From Polaribacter tangerinus (GTDB lineage Bacteria; Bacteroidota; Bacteroidia; Flavobacteriales; Flavobacteriaceae), in contig NZ_CP150668.1 of the NCBI RefSeq assembly GCF_038024095.1, forward strand, positions 2,550,001 to 2,614,000: a stretch of DNA of 64,000 nt, in the 5' to 3' direction. Position numbers and translations under genes: made by a program. This document shows, one piece after another, positions 27,798 to 36,715 of the stretch (its first letter is position 1; each line of letters starts with the position of its first letter). Below the pieces are notes generated by a model. The model saw only the letters and a list, made by a program, of their open reading frames with translations. It did not search any database and was not told the DNA's origin.

Positions 27798-28973
27798 ATG
27801 AATTATATTTTATTTGATGGAGATGTAAGAAAATCTTTATTACCATTTACTTACACCAGACCTGTTGCAGATATTAGAGTAGGTATTTTAACTATTAGAG
27901 AAAAATGGGAAAAATATTTAGGATTTACAACTTCAACAATTACCGAAGAGTATTTAGAAGAAAAATATCCGATGGTAGAACTGGACTCAAATATTCTTAT
28001 AAATGCTTCCTTTTGTCCTACAGATTTTTTGGTTGATAAAGTTAAAAATTTATCTGAAAATGAAGCGATTTTTAAAGGAGAAGATGTTATTGCATTTTTT
28101 ACAACAGATACACAGGAGGAAGTAGATTTTGATACTTACAAACATATTGAATATGATGAAGAGTTGATTCAAATAAAAAATACTTGGGATATTTTTATTA
28201 AAAATGGCTTGGCTATTCAGCAAGATTTTAATTTAATAACAAAAGATAGAGTTTCAGAAGAAATTCCGGAAGGAGTCCGTTTTTTAAACAAAGAACAGAT
28301 TTTTATAGAACCCGGCGCTAAAGTATTGTTCTCGACTTTAAATGCTTCTGAAGGGCCTATTTATATTGGAAAAGATGCTTTAATAATGGAGGGTACTTCT
28401 ATAAGAGGCCCTTTTGCAATGGGGACTAATTCAGTGGTTAAAATGGGAGCAAAAATTTATAAAGACACTACTATTGGTCCTTATTCTAAAATAGGAGGTG
28501 AGGTTAGTAATTCGGTTATTTTTGGCTATTCTAGCAAAGGACATGATGGGTATTTAGGAAATTCTGTTTTAGGAGAATGGTGTAATTTAGGTGCAGATAC
28601 CAATAATTCTAACTTAAAAAATAATTATGCAGAGGTAAAATTATGGAACTACGAAACAGAGCGATTTGCAAAGACCGGACTTCAATTTTGTGGTTTAATG
28701 ATGGGCGATCATTCTAAATGCGGAATAAACACAATGTTTAATACAGGTACAGTTATTGGAGTAAGTGTAAATCTTTTTGGAAGTGGTTTTCCTAGAAACT
28801 TCGTTCCCTCTTTTAGTTGGGGAGGAGCAGCTGGTTTTACTACTTTTCAGATGAACAAGGTTTCGGAGGTTGTAACTGCAGTTTTTAAAAGAAGAAACTT
28901 AGAGTTTGATAATAAAGAGCAAAGAATACTAGATTTTATATTTGAAGAAACTAAAAAGTATCGAAATTATTAA
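27798..28973 (+). CDS. GlmU-like putative sugar nucleotidyltransferase / left-handed beta-helix protein
   Basis: A 391-residue protein. The N-terminal part (NYILFDGDVRKSLLPFTYTRP, then RVGILTIREKWEKYL) resembles the degenerate nucleotidyltransferase half of GlmU-related proteins; the standard LAAGxGTRM loop is absent. From about residue 180 hexapeptide-like repeats (IYIGKDALIMEGTSI, KMGAKIYKDTTIGPYSKIG, LGEWCNLGADTNNSNLK) form a left-handed beta-helix. The family is common in Bacteroidota, but activity is unproven; binding of a sugar nucleotide or acyl donor is likely. Its stop overlaps the sirtuin stop by four bases. Confidence 0.8.
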   Translation: MNYILFDGDVRKSLLPFTYTRPVADIRVGILTIREKWEKYLGFTTSTITEEYLEEKYPMVELDSNILINASFCPTDFLVDKVKNLSENEAIFKGEDVIAFFTTDTQEEVDFDTYKHIEYDEELIQIKNTWDIFIKNGLAIQQDFNLITKDRVSEEIPEGVRFLNKEQIFIEPGAKVLFSTLNASEGPIYIGKDALIMEGTSIRGPFAMGTNSVVKMGAKIYKDTTIGPYSKIGGEVSNSVIFGYSSKGHDGYLGNSVLGEWCNLGADTNNSNLKNNYAEVKLWNYETERFAKTGLQFCGLMMGDHSKCGINTMFNTGTVIGVSVNLFGSGFPRNFVPSFSWGGAAGFTTFQMNKVSEVVTAVFKRRNLEFDNKEQRILDFIFEETKKYRNY

Positions 28974-29659
28974 ACTTTTTTATTTAATAGTTTTAATAAA
29001 GTTGAGGTTCCGTTTATAGCATTATCTTTTATAATGGTTAAATTATCAAAATCATTTTTTTGCACCGAAGGTTTAGGGTCTATAAAGTAAATGGGAGTTT
29101 TCGGCTTTATATAATGTATTAAACTAGCAGCAGGATAAACTTGCATAGAAGTACCAATTATAACCAATATATCTGCTTTTTTTGTAATTTCTATAGCAGT
29201 ATCTAGTAGCGGTACCATTTCTCCGAACCATACAATATGTGGTCTTAACTGGCTTTTTTTAGAGCATAAATCTCCAATAGTTAGGTCTTTTTTCCAAGTC
29301 AATATTTCTTGCTCATCAATAGAGCTTCTTACTTTTAAGAGTTCGCCATGTAAATGAATTATTTTACTACTTTTTGCTCTTTCATGTAAATCATCTACAT
29401 TTTGTGTAATAATGTCTACACAAAAATTTTTTTCAAGTGCTGCAATGTTATAATGAGCTTTATTGGGGCTAACCTCTAATAATTGTTTTCTTCTTTGGTT
29501 GTAAAATTCTAATACTAATAAAGGGTTTTTTGCAAATCCTTCTGGTGTAGCCACTTCAAAAATATCATGTCCTTCCCACAAACCATCTGCATCTCTAAAA
29601 GTTTTAATTCCGCTTTCTGCAGAAATTCCAGCACCTGTTAAAACAACTATTTTTTTCAT
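28970..29659 (-). CDS. Sir2-family NAD-dependent protein deacylase (class III-like), zinc cysteines missing
   Basis: A 229-residue sirtuin. The NAD-binding motif GAGISAESGI (9-18), TQNVDDLHE (85-93) and catalytic His104 (HLHGEL) are intact. FYNQRR gives Tyr53 and Arg56, the Y-x-x-R pair that in SIRT5/CobB selects succinyl or malonyl lysine. The segment after His104 normally holds four zinc-binding cysteines, but only Cys132 is present. The protein is probably folded without zinc. Substrates are unknown. Confidence 0.9.
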   Translation of the reverse strand: MKKIVVLTGAGISAESGIKTFRDADGLWEGHDIFEVATPEGFAKNPLLVLEFYNQRRKQLLEVSPNKAHYNIAALEKNFCVDIITQNVDDLHERAKSSKIIHLHGELLKVRSSIDEQEILTWKKDLTIGDLCSKKSQLRPHIVWFGEMVPLLDTAIEITKKADILVIIGTSMQVYPAASLIHYIKPKTPIYFIDPKPSVQKNDFDNLTIIKDNAINGTSTLLKLLNKKV

Positions 29660-29757
29660 GATATTAAAAGTACTGTTTTTATAATCACAAAAAAAGAAAA
29701 GTTAAAAAATCAATTTTGTAATTTTGAACTTCTTGTAAAATTTATATTAGCTAGTTT

Positions 29758-30435
29758 ATGATAGATAAAGAACTATTGCATTATTTTGAAGGATTTTTGA
29801 CCGAAAGTAGAAAAGCGCTTTTTAAAAAAGTAGTTTCCAAAAGAACTAGACATTTTACGGTAGTTTTAGAAGATATTTTTCAACCACATAATGCTAGCGC
29901 TGTGGTAAGAACTTGCGATATTTTTGGAATTCAAGATTTGTATACAATAGAAGATAAATACAATAATAAAGTTTCTAGACACGTGGCAAAAGGTTCTCAA
30001 AAATGGTTAAATCATTATAGATTTAGAGAAGATGGAAACAATACTAAAGATTGTTTAGATGCCTTAAAAAAGAAAGGATATCAAATTATTGCTACCACAC
30101 CACACAATAATTCTTGTATGTTGCAAGATTTTGATATATCTAAAAAGACAGCATTTGTTTTTGGAGTGGAAGCAGATGGAGTTTCAGATACAGTAATTGA
30201 AAATGCAGATGGTTTTTTAAAAATTCCTATGGTAGGCTTTACAGAAAGCTTAAACATCTCGGTAGCAGCGGCAATTATTTTACAAGCGGTAACTTCTAAT
30301 TTAAGAAATTCTCAGATAAATTGGCAATTATCTGATTTAGAAAAAGAAATTTTATACTTCGATTGGGTAAAAAAAACAATAAAAAATGTTGATAAGATTG
30401 AGGCTCACTTCCAAGAGAGTAAAAAGTTGAAATAG
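29758..30435 (+). CDS. TrmH-family RNA 2'-O-methyltransferase (SpoU)
   Basis: A 225-residue SPOUT methyltransferase with the three family motifs: VLEDIFQPHNASAVVRTCD (motif 1), VFGVEADGVS (motif 2) and IPMVGFTESLNISVAAAI (motif 3). The arrangement and length fit TrmH, which methylates the 2'-oxygen of G18 in the tRNA D-loop. A TAATTTTG -7 box is at 29719-29726. The exact substrate is inferred from family. Confidence 0.88.
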   Translation: MIDKELLHYFEGFLTESRKALFKKVVSKRTRHFTVVLEDIFQPHNASAVVRTCDIFGIQDLYTIEDKYNNKVSRHVAKGSQKWLNHYRFREDGNNTKDCLDALKKKGYQIIATTPHNNSCMLQDFDISKKTAFVFGVEADGVSDTVIENADGFLKIPMVGFTESLNISVAAAIILQAVTSNLRNSQINWQLSDLEKEILYFDWVKKTIKNVDKIEAHFQESKKLK

Positions 30436-30449
30436 TGCTTTTAAAATGG

Positions 30450-30821
30450 CTAATCTGACATTATAATTTTTTGGATGGTAGCTGCAGAATCACATCTTTT
30501 TACAAGTAAGCTAATATTATTTAACTCTTTTTTACCGGTAACAAAATAAGTAGCACAAGGCTTTTCTCTTGGTGCTCCTTTGCTAAAATCTACATCACCT
30601 GAATTTAAAATAGTACTTATTTTTAGCGTATCTACATTATATTTTGCCATAGTGTTTTTTGCATCATCAGAGAAAAATCTTTCTTTTATTCGAATCGATT
30701 TTAAAGTTCTAGCATCCATGCCATAATAAAAACTTGCATTTTTTTTCTGCCAAAAAAAGTATACTCCAATAGAACCAATAGAAACACCAACTAAGTAGTA
30801 AAATATTCTTTTTGCTAACAT
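30450..30821 (-). CDS. Small membrane-anchored protein of unknown function (DUF4258-like)
   Basis: A 123-residue protein with one N-terminal membrane helix (YYLVGVSIGSIGVYFFW), then a soluble part with FYYGMDARTLKSIRIKERFFSDDAK, a CATYFV segment and VKRCDSA. It resembles the DUF4258-type proteins encoded near alanine dehydrogenase in Flavobacteriaceae, but I am not certain of the family. It follows ald on the same strand after 153 bases, so it may be expressed from the same or its own promoter. Confidence 0.65.
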   Translation of the reverse strand: MLAKRIFYYLVGVSIGSIGVYFFWQKKNASFYYGMDARTLKSIRIKERFFSDDAKNTMAKYNVDTLKISTILNSGDVDFSKGAPREKPCATYFVTGKKELNNISLLVKRCDSAATIQKIIMSD

Positions 30822-30974
30822 TTGTTTTATTTAAGTCGCAAATTTATGGAATTTTACTTGTTTATACTGATGATTTTGGTGTCAATTTTACATTACAAGA
30901 AAATTGTTTCTTTAATTTATTTGTAGTTTTTTTTAAAAATATAATTCCTTGTAACAACCTAAAAAAATGTTAGC

Positions 30975-32171
30975 TTAAGTAATTAATAAATTAATATCTC
31001 TAAAAGGAATGTCGAACCAATCTGCTACTGTTTTATTTGTTAGTATACCATGATAAAAGTACATGCCATTTCTTAAACTTTTATCGAATCTAGCGGTATT
31101 TTCAAAGCCGCCTTCTTCTGCTATATTTAACAAATATGGGGTAAATATATTACTGATAGAAACAGAGGCAGTTCTAGAATAGCGAGCAGGAATGTTAGGA
31201 ACACAATAATGAATAACACCATGTTTTACAAAAGTAGGTTTTTGATGCGTAGTTACATTAGAGCTCTCGAAACAGCCACCTCTGTCTATACTAACATCAA
31301 CAATAACGGCACCTTCTTTCATTTTTTCTATCATTTCTTCAGTTGCACAAATAGGACTTCTGTTTTTTCCTCTAATGGCTCCAATAGCCACATCGCAACG
31401 CATTAGTGCTTTTAATACCGATTTAGGTTGTAGTGTAGAAGTGTAGATGGGAGTTTGTATGCTGTCTTGTAACTTTCTAAGCTTGCTTATAGAATTGTCG
31501 AAAACTTTAACACGAGCCCCCAAACCAATGGCTGTTTTTGCGGCATGTTCACCAACAGTTCCTGCGCCGAAAATTACGACACTCGTAGGAGGAACACCAC
31601 TAATATTTCCAAATAATAATCCGTTTCCTTTGTTTACGCCACTCATTAATTCGCCGGCAATTAAAATAGAAGCACTCCCTGCTATTTCACTTAAAGATTT
31701 TACAATAGGGTATGAGTTGTGTTCATCTTTAATATAGTCAAAAGCAATTGCTGTAATTTTTTTCTTAGCAAGAAGTTCAAAATATTTTTTGTTTTGTGTT
31801 TTTAATTGCAAAGAAGAAATTAGAATTGTTTGCGGATTTATATAGCTTATTTCTTCTTCTGTAGGTGGTGCAACTTTAAGTATTATTTTACATTTAAAAG
31901 CTTCTTCTATTTGATACGATATTTTTGCGCCAGCTTCTGCATATTCTTTATCTGTATAATTAGCACCCTCTCCAGCGCCAGTTTCTATAACAATTCTGTG
32001 GCCATTAGCAGCTAAGGCGGCTACTGCATCGGGAGTTAAACAAACTCTTTTTTCACTTAAATAAGTTTCTTTCGGAACTCCTATAAAGAGTTCTCCTTTT
32101 TGTTTTTTTATTTCTAACTTTTCTTCTTGCGGAAGTAACTCTTCTTTACTAAACGGAGAATATGAACTCAT
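30975..32171 (-). CDS. ald: Alanine dehydrogenase
   Basis: A 398-residue NAD-linked enzyme converting L-alanine to pyruvate and ammonia. It has an N-terminal extension of about 28 residues before GVPKETYLSEKRVCLTP, the AlaDH/PNT N-domain. The NAD fold has VVIFGAGTVGEHAAKTA, followed by VIVDVSIDRGGCFESS and a C-terminal HYCVPNIPARYSRTAS region. It lies 10 bases after tsaE and belongs to the same leftward unit; alanine supply to peptidoglycan or carbon use may be linked. Confidence 0.92.
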   Translation of the reverse strand: MSSYSPFSKEELLPQEEKLEIKKQKGELFIGVPKETYLSEKRVCLTPDAVAALAANGHRIVIETGAGEGANYTDKEYAEAGAKISYQIEEAFKCKIILKVAPPTEEEISYINPQTILISSLQLKTQNKKYFELLAKKKITAIAFDYIKDEHNSYPIVKSLSEIAGSASILIAGELMSGVNKGNGLLFGNISGVPPTSVVIFGAGTVGEHAAKTAIGLGARVKVFDNSISKLRKLQDSIQTPIYTSTLQPKSVLKALMRCDVAIGAIRGKNRSPICATEEMIEKMKEGAVIVDVSIDRGGCFESSNVTTHQKPTFVKHGVIHYCVPNIPARYSRTASVSISNIFTPYLLNIAEEGGFENTARFDKSLRNGMYFYHGILTNKTVADWFDIPFRDINLLIT

Positions 32172-32181
32172 AATTTGCTTA

Positions 32182-32589
32182 TTATTTTAATTGCAGATTG
32201 CGTAAACCGTTTTTTAAAACTTTTAAATGGATTTCTACGGATTCTAAAGGTAGTAAATTTTCTACGTTTTCTGGCCATTCTATCAAACACCAGTTTGTCG
32301 AGTAGAAATAGTCTTCAATACCCATGTCTAAAGCTTCTTCTTCATTTGTAATTCTATAAAAATCAAAATGAAAAACACGCTCATTATTGAGCGTTTCATA
32401 CTCATTTACCAAAGAGAATGTTGGTGAAGAAATAGTATCGGTAACTCCCAAATGGGTACATATTTCTTTGATTAAAGTGGTTTTTCCAACCCCCATTTCA
32501 CCATAAAATAATAATTTTTTATGTAAAGAATTTGCTATAATTTGTTTGGCAATTTCTGGTAAATCCTCTAAAGAATAATTTTTATTCAT
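32182..32589 (-). CDS. tsaE: tRNA threonylcarbamoyladenosine biosynthesis ATPase TsaE
   Basis: A 135-residue P-loop protein with GEMGVGKTTLIKEI, the TsaE-specific SSPTFSLVNEY stretch and the FHFDFYRI segment. With TsaB, TsaC and TsaD it makes the t6A37 modification of tRNAs reading ANN codons. It is slightly shorter than the E. coli protein (153). It lies between porX and ald. Confidence 0.94.
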   Translation of the reverse strand: MNKNYSLEDLPEIAKQIIANSLHKKLLFYGEMGVGKTTLIKEICTHLGVTDTISSPTFSLVNEYETLNNERVFHFDFYRITNEEEALDMGIEDYFYSTNWCLIEWPENVENLLPLESVEIHLKVLKNGLRNLQLK

Positions 32590-32668
32590 ACATGGTTATT
32601 AAAACCGTAAAAGTAAGAAACCTGAAAGAATTATAAAGTCTGTGAAATTCATTTTTAACCAATTCTAA

Positions 32669-34213
32669 CTATTTTGCACTATAAATTGCACAAGGAATAA
32701 TCATTTCCTCTAAAGAAACTCCGCCATGTTGGTAGGTATTCTTGTAGTACTTTACAAAATGATTAAAATTATTAGGATAGGCAAAGAAAAAATCTTCTTT
32801 TGCAAATATAAACGGACTATTCATTGCCACTGTTGGTAAAAATATATCTTTAGGGTTTCTAACCGCAAACACTTCTTTTTCTTCAAAAGATAAACTTTTT
32901 CCTGTTTTGTATCTTAAATTGGTACTTATATTTTTATCTCCAACTACTTTAGAAGGGTGTTTGCAATTAATGGTACCGTGGTCGGTGGTGAGTATTAATT
33001 TTTGACCTAAAATTTGTGCTTTCTGAATAATTTCGAATAATGGCGAATTTTTAAACCAGCTTAACGTTAAACTTCTATATGCTTTGTCGTCTCCTGCCAG
33101 CTCTTTAATTACCTCCATTTCTGTTTTAGAATGAGATAAAATGTCTACAAAATTATATACTATAGTTGTTAAATCGTTTTGTTTTGTTCCGTTGTAATTG
33201 TCTGCTAATTCTTTACCACTTTTTAAAGAAGATATTTTATAATATTCATGTTTAATATTCAAGCTTAGCCTTTTTATTTGTGCGGTTAAAAACTCATTTT
33301 CATATAAGTTCATGCTTCCTTCATCAGTGTCATTTTTCCAGAATTCTGGATACTTTTTTTTCATTTCTAAAGGCATCATTCCAGAAAAAATAGCATTTCT
33401 GGCATATTGAGTCGCTGTAGGTAATATAGAAAAGTAAGCATGTTCTTCTTCCTTTTTGTAAAAGTTGTTAATTAGAGGTTCTAAAATACGGTATTGGTCA
33501 TAGCGTAAATTATCTATTACAACCCAAAGTATTGGTGTTTCTTTTTTTAATTCTGGAACTATGTAATCTTTAAAAAGTGTATGAGAAAATGTAGGTTTGT
33601 TTGGAGCAGTTAAAAAATCTTGATACTCATTTTTAATAAATTTAAAAAACTGTAAATTGGCTTCTTGCTTCTGACTCTCTAATATACCCAACATACCAGG
33701 ATCATTAATATTTTCTAGTGCGAGTTCCCAATGAATAAGTTTTTTATACAAAGCAATCCACTCTTCATAAGAGTTAACCATTGCTAGGTCTGTAGAAATT
33801 TTTCGAAATTCTTGTTGGTAATTGGCGGTGGTTTTTTCGCTAATTAGTCTAGAGTTATCTAGGTTTTTCTTAAGGCTTAATAATATTTGATTGGGGTTTA
33901 CTGGTTTAATCAAGTAATCGGCAATTTTTGATCCAATGGCCTCTTCCATAATATACTCCTCTTCACTCTTTGTAATCATAACCACCGGCAAGTTTTGGTT
34001 TATTTGCTTTATTTCCGAAAGCGTTTCTAAACCAGTTAAGCCAGGCATGTTTTCATCTAAAAAAACAATATCAAACTTATTTTCTTCAGAGAGTTTAATA
34101 GCATCTGCACCATTTGTACATGTAGTAACTTTATAGTCTTTACGTTCTAAAAATAAAATATGAGGTTTTAATAATTCAATTTCATCATCTACCCATAAAA
34201 TTTGTATGCTCAT
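32669..34213 (-). CDS. porX: PorX-type response regulator with PglZ phosphatase domain
   Basis: About 514 residues. The N-terminal receiver domain starts ILWVDDE, with the phospho-acceptor Asp in VFLDENMPG (Asp53) and a lysine in DYLIKPVNP. From about residue 200 to the end lies a PglZ (alkaline-phosphatase-like) domain: WVVIDNLRYDQY, TATQYAR (likely nucleophile Thr) and LTTDHG (metal ligands). In Porphyromonas gingivalis PorX, with the kinase PorY, controls type IX secretion genes. No T9SS structural gene is nearby. The start is either of two adjacent ATGs (34216 or 34213); homologs favour the second. Confidence 0.93.
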   Translation of the reverse strand: MSIQILWVDDEIELLKPHILFLERKDYKVTTCTNGADAIKLSEENKFDIVFLDENMPGLTGLETLSEIKQINQNLPVVMITKSEEEYIMEEAIGSKIADYLIKPVNPNQILLSLKKNLDNSRLISEKTTANYQQEFRKISTDLAMVNSYEEWIALYKKLIHWELALENINDPGMLGILESQKQEANLQFFKFIKNEYQDFLTAPNKPTFSHTLFKDYIVPELKKETPILWVVIDNLRYDQYRILEPLINNFYKKEEEHAYFSILPTATQYARNAIFSGMMPLEMKKKYPEFWKNDTDEGSMNLYENEFLTAQIKRLSLNIKHEYYKISSLKSGKELADNYNGTKQNDLTTIVYNFVDILSHSKTEMEVIKELAGDDKAYRSLTLSWFKNSPLFEIIQKAQILGQKLILTTDHGTINCKHPSKVVGDKNISTNLRYKTGKSLSFEEKEVFAVRNPKDIFLPTVAMNSPFIFAKEDFFFAYPNNFNHFVKYYKNTYQHGGVSLEEMIIPCAIYSAK

Positions 34214-34405
34214 CATAAATTTGTTTTGTTACTAAACGTTAAAATTAGGGTTTTGTTATTTTTTTTACTCTTTTAAAATGATAAAATATTCCCAAATATG
34301 TAGAAACTTATAGTTTTACCTTGAAGCTAAAAATGAAAACTGAAAAATTTGTTCATTTGCTGTATTAAGTCGTATTTTGCAATAGATTGAAAATTTTTAT
34401 CACTT

Positions 34406-35629
34406 TTGAAGAAAAACACACCCAATAAACTTAAAATATTAAATGATCCAATTTATGGATTTATTCAAATACCCAATTCTTTAATTTTTGATATTATAGA
34501 GCATCCTTATTTTCAGAGACTACGAAGAATAACGCAAATGGGTTTTTCTAACTTGGTTTATCCCGGAGCAAATCACACCCGTTTTCATCATGCAATTGGC
34601 TGCATGCATTTAATGCAAAAAGCTATTAGTGTATTACGGTTTAAGCAAGTTCAAATTTCTAAAGAAGAAGAAAATGCGTTGTGTATTGCTATTTTATTAC
34701 ACGATATTGGTCATGGCGCTTATTCTCATGCTCTAGAACACAGTATAGTAAATGGTATTTCACACGAAGAAATATCTTTGAAATTTATGCGTCAATTAAA
34801 CAAAGAGTTTAATGGAGAATTGACCTTAGCAATTGAAATATTTGAAGGAAAAAATCCACGAAAATTCCTTGGCCAATTAATTTCTAGTCAATTAGATATA
34901 GACCGATTAGACTATTTAAAAAGAGATAGTTTTTATACAGGTGTAACAGAGGGAAATATATCTTCCGACCGACTTATAGCTATGATGAATGTAAAAGAAG
35001 ATGAGCTGGTTATTGAAGAAAAAGGAATTTATTCTGTAGAAAAGTTTTTGATAGCAAGACGCCTAATGTATTGGCAAGTTTATTTACATAAAACAGGTTT
35101 AGTTGCAGAGCATATTTTAATGAATGTTTTAAAAAGAGCAAAGCAACTAGCCGAAAAGGGTGAACAACTTTTTGCAAGTGCTGCTTTACATTATTTTCTA
35201 TACAATCCAATATCTATAGACAATTTTACTGATAAGACGTTAAAAATGTTTTCTAATTTAGATGATTATGATGTGTTTTCTGCAATAAAAGAATGGGTAA
35301 ATCATTCCGATAAAGTATTGGCAATGCTCTCTAAAATGATTGTTGATAGAAACTTGTTACGCATAGAAATTCAAGAAGAAAAATTTTCTGAGGCATATCT
35401 TTTAAAAAATCAGCAGAAAGCTATCAAAGAGTTAGAAATTTCTGAAAAGGATGTGCACTATTTTGTTTTTCAACAACCAATTACACACCAAGCATATACC
35501 TTAAAAATGCCCATTTTTATCTTAAATAAAAAAGGAAAGTTGGAAGATATTGCAACAGCATCCGATCAATTAAATTTACAAGCATTAACAATACCGGTTG
35601 TAAAACATTTTATTTGTTACCCAAAGTAA
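34406..35629 (+). CDS. HD-domain phosphohydrolase
   Basis: A 407-residue cytosolic protein. It begins KLKILNDPIYGFI, followed by the HD pair in HTRFHHAIGCMHLM and LLHDIGHGAYSHALEH, and SQLDIDRLDYLKRDS, typical of the dGTPase/SAMHD1-like branch. The only start codon that fits homologs is TTG at 34406, because an in-frame stop lies at 34388-34390 and the next ATG would cut away 44 residues. Its nucleotide substrate is not known. It is transcribed away from porX and followed by the lpx cluster. Confidence 0.88.
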   Translation: MKKNTPNKLKILNDPIYGFIQIPNSLIFDIIEHPYFQRLRRITQMGFSNLVYPGANHTRFHHAIGCMHLMQKAISVLRFKQVQISKEEENALCIAILLHDIGHGAYSHALEHSIVNGISHEEISLKFMRQLNKEFNGELTLAIEIFEGKNPRKFLGQLISSQLDIDRLDYLKRDSFYTGVTEGNISSDRLIAMMNVKEDELVIEEKGIYSVEKFLIARRLMYWQVYLHKTGLVAEHILMNVLKRAKQLAEKGEQLFASAALHYFLYNPISIDNFTDKTLKMFSNLDDYDVFSAIKEWVNHSDKVLAMLSKMIVDRNLLRIEIQEEKFSEAYLLKNQQKAIKELEISEKDVHYFVFQQPITHQAYTLKMPIFILNKKGKLEDIATASDQLNLQALTIPVVKHFICYPK

Positions 35630-35674
35630 CATCAGATTAGAGTAAACGGTATAATTTTTATATTTTTGCCTTTG

Positions 35675-36715
35675 ATGAAATTTAAAGCACAACAAATAGC
35701 AGATATCTTAGAAGGAGATATTGTTGGAAATTCTGAAGCAGAAGTTTACAAGCTTTCTAAGATAGAAGAAGGAGAGGAAGGATCTTTAACATTCTTGTCA
35801 AATCCTAAATATAACTCTTATTTGTATACTACAAAAGCCTCTGTGGCTATTGTAAATAAAAGCTTTGTGCCAGAAAAAGAGGTTGAGGCAACTCTAATAA
35901 AAGTAGAAAATGCCTATGAGTCTTTTTCTAAATTATTAGAGTTTTATAATGAGGTAAAAAATAATAAACAAGGCAGAGAGCAACCTCATTTTATAGCACC
36001 TTCCTCTAATATAGGAGAGAATGAGTACATTGGTGCTTTTGTTTACATTGGAGAAAATGTAGTTTTAGGTAACAATGTAAAAATATACCCCAATTCTTAC
36101 ATAGGTGATAATGTAGTTATTGGAGACAACACCGTGGTTTTTGCAGGTGTAAAAATATATTCAGAAACCCAGATAGGTAAGAATTGTAAAATTCATGCTG
36201 GCACAGTAATAGGTGCAGATGGTTTTGGTTTTGCCCCTGATGAGAAAGGAGTATATAAAGCAATACCACAAATAGGAAATGTTGTTATTGAAGATAATGT
36301 TGATATTGGTGCAGCTTCTACCATAGACAGAGCAACACTAGGAGCTACAATTATTAGAAAAGGCGTAAAATTAGACAATCAAATACAAATTGCGCACAAT
36401 GTAGAAATTGGTAAAAATACCGTTATAGCCTCGCAAACTGGCATTGCAGGTTCTACAAAAATTGGAGAGAATTGTATGATTGGAGGTCAAGTAGGAATTG
36501 CGGGACATTTAAAGGTAGGCAACAATGTAAAAGTATTAGCACAAGCAGGAATTTCTAGAAGTATTAAAGATAATTTAATGATTAATGGAACACCTGCCTT
36601 TGATGTAAAAGACTTTAACAAAAGTTATGTTTATTTTAAAAAATTACCAAAAATAGTATCAAAAATAGATCAACTAGAAAAAGAGTTGAAGGCTCAAACA
36701 AAACAAAATGAGTAA
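35675..36715 (+). CDS. lpxD: UDP-3-O-acylglucosamine N-acyltransferase
   Basis: A 346-residue enzyme adding the second hydroxyacyl chain to UDP-3-O-acyl-GlcN in lipid A synthesis. An N-terminal uridine-binding domain (KFKAQQIADILEG, SLTFLSNPKY) leads into a long left-handed beta-helix of hexapeptide repeats. The catalytic histidine is His241 (QIAHNVEIG), equal to His239 in E. coli. The ATG at 35675 is preferred to an upstream TTG at 35666. It overlaps lpxC-fabZ by eight bases. Confidence 0.95.
   Translation: MKFKAQQIADILEGDIVGNSEAEVYKLSKIEEGEEGSLTFLSNPKYNSYLYTTKASVAIVNKSFVPEKEVEATLIKVENAYESFSKLLEFYNEVKNNKQGREQPHFIAPSSNIGENEYIGAFVYIGENVVLGNNVKIYPNSYIGDNVVIGDNTVVFAGVKIYSETQIGKNCKIHAGTVIGADGFGFAPDEKGVYKAIPQIGNVVIEDNVDIGAASTIDRATLGATIIRKGVKLDNQIQIAHNVEIGKNTVIASQTGIAGSTKIGENCMIGGQVGIAGHLKVGNNVKVLAQAGISRSIKDNLMINGTPAFDVKDFNKSYVYFKKLPKIVSKIDQLEKELKAQTKQNE

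Noticed and set aside
35666..35674. TTG start for lpxD
   Set aside because: The ATG at 35675 gives the standard LpxD beginning.
36193..36378. Frames opposite the beta-helix genes (lpxD, lpxA, dapD and the LpxD paralog)
   Set aside because: They arise from the repeated hexapeptide codons on the coding strand and are shadows.
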